This document shows, one piece after another, positions 9,361 to 18,321 of a DNA stretch of 64,000 nt (the stretch's first letter is position 1; the number at the start of each line of letters is the position of its first letter). The position numbers and the translations under genes are program-made. The notes beneath the pieces were generated by a model. The model was not told where the DNA came from, made no database searches, and saw nothing but the letters and a program-made list of their open reading frames with translations. Origin of the DNA: SHAN690 sp038131955 (GTDB lineage Bacteria; Bacteroidota; Bacteroidia; Flavobacteriales_G; Salibacteraceae); assembly GCA_038131955.1 (NCBI GenBank), contig JAYPQK010000014.1, positions 1-64,000 of the forward strand. Reading direction: 5' to 3'.

Positions 9361-10713
9361 TTAGAGATTTCTTACAGACTCCTTGAACTGACGTCCACGG
9401 TCCTCATAATCTTCAAACAGGTCGAAGCTTGCGCATGCCGGACTCAGCAATACCGCATCGCCTTTCTCACCCATCTTGTAGGCTGCATAAACGGCATCGC
9501 GCATGTTATCCGCATCCACCATGTGTTCGATCACATCGCCGAATGCTTCGTGCAATTTCTTATTGTCCTTACCCAGGCAGATGATGGCTTTCACCTTGTC
9601 TTTGACCATATCCTTGATCTGGCTATAGTCGTTGCCTTTATCCACTCCACCAGCTATCCAAACTACGGGTTTGCTCATGCTCTCAAGCGCATACCATGTG
9701 CTATTCACGTTGGTCGCCTTGGAGTCATTGATGAAGGAGATTCCGTAGACCTCATTCACGAGCTCTAGACGGTGTTCGATGTTTTGGAAATCAGAGAGAC
9801 ACTCACGAATGATGTCCTTCCGCACTTCCAGGATCCTAGCGGCAATTCCTGCTGCCATGGAATTGTACAGATTGTGCTTCCCTTGAAGCGCTAATTCCTG
9901 TATGGTCATAGTTAATAGATGTTTATCCCGACTCGCATCGGGTGGGTTAATGATTACTTGGTTATTGTCAACATGGGCCATGACGCCCGTGGTCTCTTGG
10001 ATAGAAAAAGTGGCTGGTGTCGCTCCCGAGGAGACGAGCTTCATGACCTCTGCCGTGACCGGATCATCTTGGTTGTAGATGAACCAATCTGCCTTGGTCT
10101 GATTCTGCGTGATCCGCATCTTAGCTCGCGCATAGTTCATGAGCTGGTAGTCGTATCGATCGAGGTGGTCTTCAGTGATGTTAAGCAGAATGGCGATGTC
10201 GCACTTGAAGTCGAACATGCCGTCCAATTGGAAACTACTGATCTCCAACACCATCCATTCGTAGGGGTCACCTTCGGCTACTATGCGCGCGAAGCTTTTT
10301 CCAACGTTTCCTGCCATACCGACGTTGAGTCCTGCATTCTTAAGGATATGGTAGGTCAGCATCGTCGTAGTGGTCTTTCCATTACTCCCGGTGATTCCGA
10401 CATACTTTGCCTTGGAATAGCGACCCGCGAATTCGATCTCACCGATCACCGATACTCCTTTCTCTCTCAGCTTCTTCACCAAGGGAGTCGTATCTGGAAT
10501 TCCCGGACTCTTTACCACCTCATCAGCTTCGAGAATGAGCGCTTCTGAGTGCCCTTCCTCTTCCCATGAGATCCCATTATTTGAAAGAACGTTCCTATAC
10601 TTCTCCTTCACATTGCCCGCGTCACTCACCAGCACTTCCCAGCCTTGCTTTTGACCGAGAAGAGCCGCTCCCACTCCACTTTCTCCCGCACCAAGCACTA
10701 CCAGCTTCTTCAT
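9361..10713 (-). CDS. murD: UDP-N-acetylmuramoylalanine--D-glutamate ligase MurD
   Basis: Cytoplasmic ATP-dependent ligase adding D-Glu to UDP-MurNAc-L-Ala. The N-terminal Rossmann-like GAGESGVGAA is at residues 8-17 and the P-loop GITGSNGKTTTT at 106-117. C-terminal ligase-domain motifs include FINDSKATNVNSTWYAL and LLSPACASFDLF. Its 450 aa is normal. It abuts mraY upstream with no gap, and a truncated paralog of its C-terminal domain follows 18 nt downstream. Confidence 0.97.
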   Translation of the reverse strand: MKKLVVLGAGESGVGAALLGQKQGWEVLVSDAGNVKEKYRNVLSNNGISWEEEGHSEALILEADEVVKSPGIPDTTPLVKKLREKGVSVIGEIEFAGRYSKAKYVGITGSNGKTTTTMLTYHILKNAGLNVGMAGNVGKSFARIVAEGDPYEWMVLEISSFQLDGMFDFKCDIAILLNITEDHLDRYDYQLMNYARAKMRITQNQTKADWFIYNQDDPVTAEVMKLVSSGATPATFSIQETTGVMAHVDNNQVIINPPDASRDKHLLTMTIQELALQGKHNLYNSMAAGIAARILEVRKDIIRECLSDFQNIEHRLELVNEVYGISFINDSKATNVNSTWYALESMSKPVVWIAGGVDKGNDYSQIKDMVKDKVKAIICLGKDNKKLHEAFGDVIEHMVDADNMRDAVYAAYKMGEKGDAVLLSPACASFDLFEDYEDRGRQFKESVRNL

Positions 10714-11961
10714 CTAGCGCAACTTGAGCGTGATGATGCTGATGACCGCGAGCATGATGCCCACGATCCAGAAGCGCGACACGATCTTACTCTCGTGCAA
10801 ACCCTTCTTCTGATAGTGATGATGCAAAGGCGCCATGAGGAAAATCCTCCTTCCCTCTCCGAATTTCTTCTTGGTGTACTTGAAGTAGCCCACTTGGAGC
10901 ATGACCGAGACATTCTCGATCAAGAACACACCGCAGAAAATGGGGATGAGAAGTTCTTTTTTGATCGCCAAGGCGAACACGGCGATAATTCCACCGATCG
11001 CGAGGCTTCCCGTATCGCCCATGAATACTTGGGCCGGATAAGAGTTATACCACAGAAAACCGATACACGCCCCAACGAAGGCTCCCATGAAGATGACGAG
11101 CTCCTCGGAGTTCGGGATGAACATGATGTTCAGGTAGTCGGCGAAGATCAGGTTGGAGGACAGGTAAGCGAAGATGGCCAGTGTGAGTCCGATGATACTA
11201 CTCGTACCGCCAGCTAGGCCGTCGAGACCATCGGTCATGTTCGCTCCGTTAGAAACTGCCGTAATGATGACAATGACAGCCAGGATGTAGAGTATCCATG
11301 TATAATCAGCGATACCATCGCCGAGCCAACTTAACAGTGAGCGGTAGTCAAACTCGTTATTTTTGACGAACGGAATGGTCGTTTTGGTCATGTCGGTCTC
11401 GACCCAGTTTGGCATTTCAACCACAGCCCCATTATCTTGAGTTACCTGTTCGGTAATGAGCTTTCCGCTCTCATCGTAGACCTTATGCTTGATCGTGACC
11501 TCACCATTGAAGTAGAGAATAGCGCCAGCGATGATACCGATCCCCACTTGCCCTACTACCTTGAACTTTCCTGCTAGCCCTTTCTTGTCCTTTTTAAACA
11601 CCTTGATGTAGTCATCGGCGAATCCGATCGCACCGAGCCACACGGTGGAGATGAGCATCAACCAGATGTAAGTATTGTGAAGCTTCGCGAAAAGAATGGT
11701 CGGAATAACGATCGCTGAAAGGATGATCAAACCTCCCATGGTTGGAGTTCCTTGCTTCTCCATTTGACCATCCAAACCAAGGTCACGCACGGTCTCTCCC
11801 ACTTGAAGTCTGCGCAAGTAATTGATGATGCGCTTTCCAAAAAGCATGGAAATGATGAGCGAGGTAATGACCGCCATGGCAGTGCGGAAGGTGATGTACT
11901 GAAAGACACCCGCTCCTACCACGTCCATTGTATCGAGGTATTCGAATAGGTAGTAGAACAT
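10714..11961 (-). CDS. mraY: Phospho-N-acetylmuramoyl-pentapeptide-transferase MraY
   Basis: Polytopic membrane enzyme that transfers phospho-MurNAc-pentapeptide to undecaprenyl phosphate, giving lipid I. Diagnostic motifs are GFADDYIKV (catalytic aspartates), NGANMTDGLDGLAGG and the late APLHHHYQKKG. At 415 aa it is some 50 residues longer than E. coli MraY. The extra length is a hydrophilic insert around residues 175-230, between membrane segments, which I understand is common in Bacteroidota. Its start overlaps the murE stop by one base. Confidence 0.97.
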   Translation of the reverse strand: MFYYLFEYLDTMDVVGAGVFQYITFRTAMAVITSLIISMLFGKRIINYLRRLQVGETVRDLGLDGQMEKQGTPTMGGLIILSAIVIPTILFAKLHNTYIWLMLISTVWLGAIGFADDYIKVFKKDKKGLAGKFKVVGQVGIGIIAGAILYFNGEVTIKHKVYDESGKLITEQVTQDNGAVVEMPNWVETDMTKTTIPFVKNNEFDYRSLLSWLGDGIADYTWILYILAVIVIITAVSNGANMTDGLDGLAGGTSSIIGLTLAIFAYLSSNLIFADYLNIMFIPNSEELVIFMGAFVGACIGFLWYNSYPAQVFMGDTGSLAIGGIIAVFALAIKKELLIPIFCGVFLIENVSVMLQVGYFKYTKKKFGEGRRIFLMAPLHHHYQKKGLHESKIVSRFWIVGIMLAVISIITLKLR

Positions 11962-13421
11962 CAGCTTACTAGGTTGAGCATTTCGGTTAGGATCTTCATG
12001 TCATCAAAGTCGTGTCGAACGCCATTGATCTCTTGGTAGGTCTCGTGACCTTTGCCAGCCACTAGGATGATGTCACCTGGCTCAGCCATACTAGCTGCCG
12101 CCTTGATCGCTTCTCTGCGATCGGTGATAGATAAGGTCTTCTTCTGTTGCGCGATCTCGAGTCCTGCTTCCATATCCTTGATGATCTGTGCAGGATCCTC
12201 GGTTCTAGGATTGTCACTGGTAAGGAAAACACGATTACTCATTTCGCCGGCGATGCGGGCCATCTCAGGACGCTTGGCCTTGTCGCGATCTCCTCCGCAA
12301 CCAACCACTGTGATCACGCGCTCATTACCACCGCGGATATCATTGATGGTTGAGAGCACATTCTTCAGCGCATCAGGTGTGTGAGCGTAATCCACGATAC
12401 CGACTACCTCTTTCTCTGTGCGGATGTATTGAAATCTTCCGGCGGGCGGATTGAGATTGGAAAGCATGGTCAACACCTCCATTCGGTCTTCGCCGAGCAG
12501 GATGGCCACGGCATAGGTCGCTAGTAAGTTGTACCCGTTGAATCGACCGATAAGCTTACTCCACACTTCTCGGTCGTCGATGATCATATTGAGACCCTGG
12601 AAGTGATTCTCGAGGATCTTCCCTTTAAACTCCGCGTCCGTTCTCAGCGCGAAGTCGTGGATCTTTGATCGAGTATTCTGCACCATGATTTCGCCATGGA
12701 TATCATCCGCATTGAAAAGTGAGAACGCATCTGAAGGAAGGTCGTCGAAGAACTTCTTCTTCGCTGCGATGTAGTTGTCAAAGGTTCCGTGGTAGTCGAG
12801 GTGGTCGTGGGTAATGTTGGTAAACACTGCTCCCGTAAACTGCAACCCCGCAATGCGACGTTGGTGAACGGCATGCGAACTCACCTCCATGAAGCAATAC
12901 GAACATCCTTCCTCGACCATCTTAGCCAGCAGTGCATTCAGCTGTACCGGATCGGGCGTGGTATGCGTAGCCGGCTCCTCTTTGATCCCGATCAAATTGA
13001 CGACCGTACTGATCAATCCGACCTTATGACCCATGGAACGGAAAAGTCGATGCAAGAGCGTAACCACGGTGGTCTTGCCATTTGTACCTGTCACTCCAAC
13101 CAGCTTCAACTTCGCCGATGGATTGTCGTAGTAATTGGCGGCCATGATACCCAAAGCCTGTCCTGAATCTTTAACCTTCACATAGGTCACTCCATCCACC
13201 AATGCTTCAGGAAGCTCTTCGCAAACGATGATCTTCGACCCCTGAGCAATCGCCTTATCGATAAAAAGATGTCCATCCGTTTGGGTTCCGCGAACGGCTA
13301 CGAAGGCACTCAGCTTTTCTGCCTTGCGGCTATCGAAACAGATCTGCTCTACCGCCAGATGTGTATTCCCCACGACATCCTCGATGCCGGCACGGTACAA
13401 TATATCCTTCAATAACTTCAC
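11961..13421 (-). CDS. murE: UDP-MurNAc-tripeptide ligase MurE (meso-DAP type)
   Basis: Cytoplasmic ligase adding the third amino acid to UDP-MurNAc-L-Ala-D-Glu. The P-loop GTNGKTT is at residues 112-118. The DNPRTEDP motif near the C-terminus is the signature associated with meso-diaminopimelate rather than lysine, so DAP-type peptidoglycan is expected. Its length is 486 aa. It overlaps ftsI by 4 nt and mraY by 1 nt. murF, often next in other phyla, is not in this cluster. Confidence 0.97.
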   Translation of the reverse strand: MKLLKDILYRAGIEDVVGNTHLAVEQICFDSRKAEKLSAFVAVRGTQTDGHLFIDKAIAQGSKIIVCEELPEALVDGVTYVKVKDSGQALGIMAANYYDNPSAKLKLVGVTGTNGKTTVVTLLHRLFRSMGHKVGLISTVVNLIGIKEEPATHTTPDPVQLNALLAKMVEEGCSYCFMEVSSHAVHQRRIAGLQFTGAVFTNITHDHLDYHGTFDNYIAAKKKFFDDLPSDAFSLFNADDIHGEIMVQNTRSKIHDFALRTDAEFKGKILENHFQGLNMIIDDREVWSKLIGRFNGYNLLATYAVAILLGEDRMEVLTMLSNLNPPAGRFQYIRTEKEVVGIVDYAHTPDALKNVLSTINDIRGGNERVITVVGCGGDRDKAKRPEMARIAGEMSNRVFLTSDNPRTEDPAQIIKDMEAGLEIAQQKKTLSITDRREAIKAAASMAEPGDIILVAGKGHETYQEINGVRHDFDDMKILTEMLNLVS

Positions 13422-15532
13422 GACAATTCCAGTGTAATGCGTTGTCCAGGTCGAGCTACGTCGCCTGGTTGAACCGATTGCTTTTTGATCATTCCTCTTC
13501 CTCGTAGTTCCACTTCCAATCCTGCATTCTCGAGCAGAAACACGGCGTCCTGCGCCGACATACCCAGCACATTCGGCACTAGATTATCCACGATGCTCCG
13601 TCGTCCCATGGTCACCTTATCCGTTCCCGTTTGGGTAACCACCCACTTATTCTCAGCGTTGTCCGACTCAACCGGAACTTCAATCTTTTCGAAGACTTTT
13701 TGGAGGTCACGCTGATAGCCGCTCTTGGAAACCGGAATACGGGTCGCCGAAGTGATCTGGCCAGCAGGCTTCAATTCATCATGGATATTGATACTGGTCG
13801 CATAGATCTTATCCGCTATTTCTGAGAAGATCGGACCTGCTACGTGACTAGCATAGTAGACACTACGGTTTGGCGCATTCACCACCACAATGCAGCTATA
13901 CTTCGGATCGTCCGCCGGGAAGTAGCCGGCAAAAGAGGCCTGGTAAGTGATTTTCGTTCCGTAGCCCTGACTCGACTTCGCCACTCGGGCGGTACCCGTC
14001 TTGCCGGCGATCTTATAGTTTTTGTTCTTTAAGTTCTCCGCAGTTCCATGGTCGACCACCGCCTCGAGCAGTTGCTGAGCCGACTTGGCTGTCTTCTCTG
14101 AACAAACCTTCTTATTCAGAACCACAGGCTCAAACTCTTTGACCACTGAACTCTTGTCTGTGATCTTGCGAACGAACATGGGCTTCACCATGACCCCATC
14201 GTTGGCAATCGCATTGTAGAATGTTAGGATCTGAAGCGGCGTCATCTTCACTTCGTATCCGATGCTTGACCACAAATAAGAAATCAGTGACCAAGACTTA
14301 TCCGATGGATCCTTGATCAGAGGCGCTCCCTCTCCTGCGATCTCGATCCCAATTTCTTCTCCGAGACCCAGCTTTCTCAATCCCTTGATAAACTTTGCCG
14401 GCTCATTGGAATAGTACTTCTCGATGATGCGCATCACGCCGATGTTCGAAGAGAATGCAAAAGCATCCTCGACCGAGATCTTTCCATATCCACCCTCTTT
14501 CGAGTCGCGCATCTTCTCCCCGTGAAATTCCGCCTCACCGTTGCCCGTCTCAACGCTATCGTTCAGGTCTACAAAACCATCTTCCATCGCTACCACAAGA
14601 GAAGGCAGCTTGAAGGTTGAGCCCGGTTCCGCACTTTCACCGATGGCGTAGTTGTAGTACTCGTAGTAGTCGCCATCATCGCCCTTACTCAAGTTGGCTA
14701 TGGCCTTGATCTCTCCCGTCTCAACCTCCATCAGGATGACACATCCGTGGTGAGCATCGTGTCGCTTCAACTGATCGAGTAAGGCATTCTCAGCAACGTC
14801 TTGGATATTAAGATTGATGTTGGTATGAACATCATAGCCATCTTGTGGCTCCACTTCGTTGGCATCATTGATCGGCATCCACAATCCGCCCGAGATCTTC
14901 TGCATGAGCCGCTTTCCGCTGACCCCTGCCAATTCTTCTCGGTACGCTCCTTCCAATCCGACCGGTGCTACATCCTCCCGGTCGTAGCCGATGGTACGAG
15001 CGGCCAGCATACGGAAAGGACGTTCGCGCTTATTCTGCTGTAGCACGATCATACCCCCTTTGTAGCGACCTCGATTGAAGATGTGGAAGTCGCGCATGAC
15101 TTTGAGCTGATGAAACTTGACCTTTCTCTTGATGAGATGATATCGGGATCCTTCTTGCCGCGCGGTCACCAATTCCCTCTTCCATTCAAGAGGCGACTTG
15201 TCCTTAAAAAGCCCTGAAAGCTCTATCGAAAGCGAATCGACATTCTCGTTGAAGATCTCATCGGTGAGTCCATCGGCATTCAGGTCCATTCGAACCTCAT
15301 AGATGGGAATAGAGGTGGCGAGCATACTTCCATCATCGGAGTAAATGTTTCCACGTACCGCTTCGATATCGCGATAGACGGTGGTCAGATTCTCAGCCTT
15401 CTCTCGCCAATAAGATCCCTCAACAAACTGGATATAGACCACCTTCCCCATGATCGCCGCTCCGAGCAGCGCAATGGTGAGATAGACCAAATAGGCCCGA
15501 TTCCACATCTGTTTATTTGTCACTTGAGCCAT
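13418..15532 (-). CDS. ftsI: Septal penicillin-binding protein FtsI/PBP3 with PASTA domain
   Basis: Class B transpeptidase that cross-links septal peptidoglycan with FtsW. One N-terminal membrane segment lies at about residues 13-34, followed by the dimerisation/pedestal domain and the transpeptidase domain. Active-site motifs are STFK (nucleophile serine, in EPGSTFKLP), SSN and KTGTAR. The last 50-60 residues (VPNVLGMSAQDAVFLLENAG and onward) form a PASTA domain. Its 704 aa is longer than E. coli FtsI because of that domain. It overlaps ftsL by 1 nt and murE by 4 nt. Confidence 0.96.
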   Translation of the reverse strand: MAQVTNKQMWNRAYLVYLTIALLGAAIMGKVVYIQFVEGSYWREKAENLTTVYRDIEAVRGNIYSDDGSMLATSIPIYEVRMDLNADGLTDEIFNENVDSLSIELSGLFKDKSPLEWKRELVTARQEGSRYHLIKRKVKFHQLKVMRDFHIFNRGRYKGGMIVLQQNKRERPFRMLAARTIGYDREDVAPVGLEGAYREELAGVSGKRLMQKISGGLWMPINDANEVEPQDGYDVHTNINLNIQDVAENALLDQLKRHDAHHGCVILMEVETGEIKAIANLSKGDDGDYYEYYNYAIGESAEPGSTFKLPSLVVAMEDGFVDLNDSVETGNGEAEFHGEKMRDSKEGGYGKISVEDAFAFSSNIGVMRIIEKYYSNEPAKFIKGLRKLGLGEEIGIEIAGEGAPLIKDPSDKSWSLISYLWSSIGYEVKMTPLQILTFYNAIANDGVMVKPMFVRKITDKSSVVKEFEPVVLNKKVCSEKTAKSAQQLLEAVVDHGTAENLKNKNYKIAGKTGTARVAKSSQGYGTKITYQASFAGYFPADDPKYSCIVVVNAPNRSVYYASHVAGPIFSEIADKIYATSINIHDELKPAGQITSATRIPVSKSGYQRDLQKVFEKIEVPVESDNAENKWVVTQTGTDKVTMGRRSIVDNLVPNVLGMSAQDAVFLLENAGLEVELRGRGMIKKQSVQPGDVARPGQRITLELS

Positions 15533-15900
15533 CAGTTGATCTCTTCTAGTTCTGAGGATTCAAGGACAATTTTCTTAGGCGGGTCGAACGACTCCGTTAA
15601 ACCGAGTCGTCGTTCTTCGATGATCTTATTCAGCTCTGACTCGATGATGGTATTGTTCAACTCGCTTTTGATGCTGATCTGTTCTGATCGCAGTTCTTTG
15701 ATCTGGCCCTGGGTGCGATTTATCCTCCTTACAGAAGATTCCGCCCAATAGCCATTCGCGATGTAAAGGATTCCGAGTAGAGCAAGGAAGAGGAGATAAG
15801 GAAGATGCTTCACTACCGCATCTTGCGTCAACAGCCGACCGGACAACAGCGCCGCAACCACGTTTCGCTTCTGTCCCTTATTTGCTGTATTATCTTCCAT
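15532..15900 (-). CDS. ftsL: FtsL-like cell division protein
   Basis: 122 aa with a cytoplasmic N-terminus, one membrane segment (about residues 32-50) and a periplasmic coiled-coil-like stretch (about 55-100, rich in I/L/E/R heptads). That is the architecture of FtsL, which forms the FtsQ-FtsL-FtsB subcomplex activating FtsWI. Sequence identity is not recognisable at this level. The call rests on size, topology and position between rsmH and ftsI, where Bacteroidota carry ftsL. Confidence 0.82.
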   Translation of the reverse strand: MEDNTANKGQKRNVVAALLSGRLLTQDAVVKHLPYLLFLALLGILYIANGYWAESSVRRINRTQGQIKELRSEQISIKSELNNTIIESELNKIIEERRLGLTESFDPPKKIVLESSELEEIN

Positions 15901-16797
15901 TTATCGTTTTACTCCTACTCTCATTTTGGCGCTACGCGCTCTTGGGTTTGCTTCAATTTCTTCGTCACTTGGCGAGATCACCTTCCCAATCTGATCCATG
16001 GGGCGCAGGACATTTCCGAAAACATCCTTCTCTTGCTTATCGTCGAAGTTTCCAGACCTCAGAAAGTGCTTGACCATCCTATCTTCCAGCGAATGGTAGC
16101 TCAGTACTACCAATCGACCTCCGGTATTCAGCAGGTCCGGGACCTGAGTCAGGAATTCTTCCAAAACCTGCAGCTCATCGTTCACTTCGATGCGAATCGC
16201 CTGAAAGATCTTTGGCAACTCACCCTTGACCTTCCGCTCGGGAACCACCTGTTCCACGATCCGAACGAGATCAGTTGTCATCTCGATCCTTTTCTCATTT
16301 CTCACTCTTCCGATCGCTCTTGAGATCTGCTTCGCAAATCCGGATTCACCATATCGCTTGAACAGCATTCCCAACTCTCGTTCCTCGTACTCGTTGACCA
16401 CTTGAACCGCATCTTTCTCTTGCGATGGATTCATGCGCATATCGAGTCGAGCATCAAATCGAAAGGAGAATCCTCTTTCAGCCGCATCGAAGTGATTACC
16501 GGAGACACCGAGATCAGCGATGATCCCATCCACGTTATCGACCCCGCTCGCTGTCAGGAACTGACTGATGAACCGGAAATTCCCGAAGCAGAGTTGGAAG
16601 CGAGGATCATCAGGTTGGTTTTTCACTGCGTCGGAATCTTGATCGAACCCAAACAACTTTCCTTCAGGACCAAGTCGCTTCAGGATCTCTCGAGAATGCC
16701 CACCCGCTCCGAGCGTGACATCCACATAGACTCCATTCGCTTTGACCTCCAAAGCATCTACGCCCTCATGTAAAAGAACTGTTGTGTGATACGCCAT
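15901..16797 (-). CDS. rsmH: 16S rRNA (cytosine1402-N4)-methyltransferase RsmH
   Basis: SAM-dependent methyltransferase (formerly MraW) modifying C1402 of 16S rRNA. I chose ATG at 16797, giving MAYHTTVLLHEGVDAL, which matches the conserved HTTVLL family start. The in-frame ATG at 16830 would add 11 residues and overlap mraZ by 32 nt. SAM-binding DVTLGAGGHS and the later FSFRFDARLDMRMNP and LSYHSLEDR motifs are diagnostic. Length from this start is 298 aa. The mraZ stop (16799-16801) lies 1 nt upstream and the ftsL start is immediately downstream. Confidence 0.96.
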   Translation of the reverse strand: MAYHTTVLLHEGVDALEVKANGVYVDVTLGAGGHSREILKRLGPEGKLFGFDQDSDAVKNQPDDPRFQLCFGNFRFISQFLTASGVDNVDGIIADLGVSGNHFDAAERGFSFRFDARLDMRMNPSQEKDAVQVVNEYEERELGMLFKRYGESGFAKQISRAIGRVRNEKRIEMTTDLVRIVEQVVPERKVKGELPKIFQAIRIEVNDELQVLEEFLTQVPDLLNTGGRLVVLSYHSLEDRMVKHFLRSGNFDDKQEKDVFGNVLRPMDQIGKVISPSDEEIEANPRARSAKMRVGVKR

Positions 16798-16798
16798 A

Positions 16799-17266
16799 TC
16801 ATTTTGGTTCAGGACCATCATCCAGCCCACCCATCACCTCTTCGGCTAGGTTGGCAAAATCATCTACATCCTGATCCATGATTGCTTCATATCGATCCTT
16901 CGCCCAAACCTCAATTCGGTCTGCATAAGCAAAAAGGACAGCCTCCTTATCAATCCCCGCATACCTCATCAGCGTCTTCGGCACCAAGACACGACCGTTG
17001 TTATCCAAGCTGATCGCTGTAGCACCATTCTGAAACTGCCGATAGAACTTTCGATTCTTCTCCACAAAGAGGTTCAGTCCGCGCAACTTGTTGGAGACCT
17101 TTTCCCACTCATTCTGCGGGTACAAGACCAAGCACCCTTCGAAGCCTCGGTTCATAACGAACTGCTCCTTCGCCGTAGGGTCGATCTGCTTACGCAGGCC
17201 CGATGGCAAAAGAAATCTCGACTTACTGTCGAGCTTACACTCGTATTCTCCTAAAAAGCTCATCAC
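16799..17266 (-). CDS. mraZ: Transcriptional regulator MraZ
   Basis: DNA-binding protein made of two SpoVT-AbrB half-domains. The first has SKSRFLLPSGLRKQI and the second NNGRVLVPKTLMRYAG, both the usual DNA-contact segments. Its 155 aa is normal. MraZ is known in E. coli to repress the dcw operon it heads, binding direct repeats of GTGGG/T spaced by 5 bp. Two such repeats lie just upstream here (17308-17322). First gene of the cluster. Confidence 0.95.
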   Translation of the reverse strand: MMSFLGEYECKLDSKSRFLLPSGLRKQIDPTAKEQFVMNRGFEGCLVLYPQNEWEKVSNKLRGLNLFVEKNRKFYRQFQNGATAISLDNNGRVLVPKTLMRYAGIDKEAVLFAYADRIEVWAKDRYEAIMDQDVDDFANLAEEVMGGLDDGPEPK

Positions 17267-17289
17267 GAAAGAGTTGCGCTAATAAGGCG

Positions 17290-17322
17290 TAAAAGTAAAT
17301 GAATTTTACCACTATTTACCAC
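17290..17322 (-). promoter_or_regulatory. Putative mraZ promoter with paired MraZ boxes
   Basis: On the minus strand a TACTTTTA (-7-like, one mismatch to TAnnTTTG) lies at 17290-17297, 24 nt before the mraZ start. Immediately upstream are two GTGGT boxes at 17308-17312 and 17318-17322, exactly 10 bp apart, placed where they would block polymerase. The E. coli MraZ site has the same box and period, although it has three boxes there. Confidence 0.5.
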
Positions 17323-17335
17323 CATTAGACATATT

Positions 17336-17350
17336 GTTGATAAAATCAAC
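17336..17350. promoter_or_regulatory. Perfect inverted repeat upstream of mraZ
   Basis: GTTGAT-AAA-ATCAAC, a 6-bp stem with a 3-nt centre, between the divergent mraZ and hydrolase genes. A second one, AAAACT-TTC-AGTTTT, is at 17373-17387. Either could be an operator; no regulator is assigned. Confidence 0.35.
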
Positions 17351-17404
17351 GGAACGAATCTCCATCTAGTCTAAAACTTTCAGTTTTAATAGGACTCTTA
17401 GAGA

Positions 17405-17419
17405 GTGGGAAGAAGTGGT
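17405..17419 (+). promoter_or_regulatory. Second GTGGG-N5-GTGGT pair
   Basis: GTGGG at 17405-17409 and GTGGT at 17415-17419 on the plus strand repeat the 10-bp period of the MraZ boxes near mraZ, in the opposite direction. It lies about 98 nt upstream of the hydrolase -7 box. Confidence 0.35.
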
Positions 17420-17516
17420 AAGATTTCTCAGAGCTTATTCACAACGGATGCTCTGCTGTTAACATTGCGATGTTCACATGCTACGATGAGCATGAGGTCC
17501 TAACCGTCAAATTCTT

Positions 17517-17524
17517 TAATTTTG
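17517..17524 (+). promoter_or_regulatory. -7 box of the alpha/beta hydrolase gene
   Basis: TAATTTTG matches the Bacteroidota -7 consensus TAnnTTTG and lies 26 nt before ATG 17551. Its position argues against the longer start at 17470. No clear -33 TTTG is visible. Confidence 0.55.
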
Positions 17525-17550
17525 GAAACCTGCAAAAGCCTTTGACCATC

Positions 17551-18321
17551 ATGGATGTGAGCATTATCGAAGAAGGAGGATTCAGTTATATCGAGGAGGG
17601 AGAGGGAGAGCCGATCGTTGTGCTACACGGTCTATTTGGCGCCCTAAGCAACTTTCGCGGTGTGTTTGAGCACTTCACCAAGAACTTCAAGGTCATCATT
17701 CCGATGTTGCCACTGTACACGATGCCGATCATTGACACCAACGTCAAGAATCTATCGCGCTATTTGGCAGAGTTCATGGATTTCAAGAAGATCGAAAAGG
17801 CGCATCTTCTTGGCAACTCTCTTGGCGGGCACGTTGCTCTGATCTACGCATCCAAGCACCTTGAGCGCGTCCGCAGTTTGATTTTGACCGGAAGTAGTGG
17901 ATTGTATGAAAACACCCTTGGAGGATCTTTTCCAAAGAGAGGTAACTACGACTACGTCAAGGAAAAAGTGGCTGTCACTTTCTACGACCCGAAACATGCC
18001 ACGGCTGAATTGGTGGACGAATGCTTTGATATCGTCAACGACAAGGGAAAGACTGTCCGCATCATTTCATTAGCCAAGTCAGCCATACGTCACAACATGG
18101 CTTCCGAGCTACCAAAGATGAATGTACCTGCTTGCTTGATCTGGGGAAAGAACGACACAATCACACCTCCTGATGTGGCCGACGAATTTGTCGAACTCCT
18201 TCCTGATGCGGATCTCTTTTGGATCGATCAGTGCGGACACGCCCCAATGATGGAACATCCGGAAGAATTCAACTCCAAGCTTTCTGAGTGGCTAGCTAAG
18301 CGCTTTCAAGTCGCAGCGTGA
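17551..18321 (+). CDS. Alpha/beta-fold hydrolase
   Basis: 256 aa serine hydrolase with the full catalytic set visible. The oxyanion region is VVLHGLFGALSNF, the nucleophile elbow GNSLGG, the acid WGKNDTITPP and the histidine CGHAPMMEHPE. No signal peptide, so cytoplasmic. I chose ATG at 17551 (MDVSIIEEGGF) because a -7 promoter box lies between it and the longer in-frame start at 17470. The substrate cannot be told from sequence. Its TGA overlaps the engB ATG by one base, so the two are probably cotranscribed. Confidence 0.88.
   Translation: MDVSIIEEGGFSYIEEGEGEPIVVLHGLFGALSNFRGVFEHFTKNFKVIIPMLPLYTMPIIDTNVKNLSRYLAEFMDFKKIEKAHLLGNSLGGHVALIYASKHLERVRSLILTGSSGLYENTLGGSFPKRGNYDYVKEKVAVTFYDPKHATAELVDECFDIVNDKGKTVRIISLAKSAIRHNMASELPKMNVPACLIWGKNDTITPPDVADEFVELLPDADLFWIDQCGHAPMMEHPEEFNSKLSEWLAKRFQVAA

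Noticed and set aside
10645..11217. 190-codon plus-strand ORF antisense to mraY
   Set aside because: Asp/Glu/His-rich mirror of a membrane protein gene; no start signals or family match.
15805..16323. 172-codon plus-strand ORF across ftsL and rsmH
   Set aside because: Lies opposite two certain genes, no family features, Ser/His/Leu-rich antisense composition.
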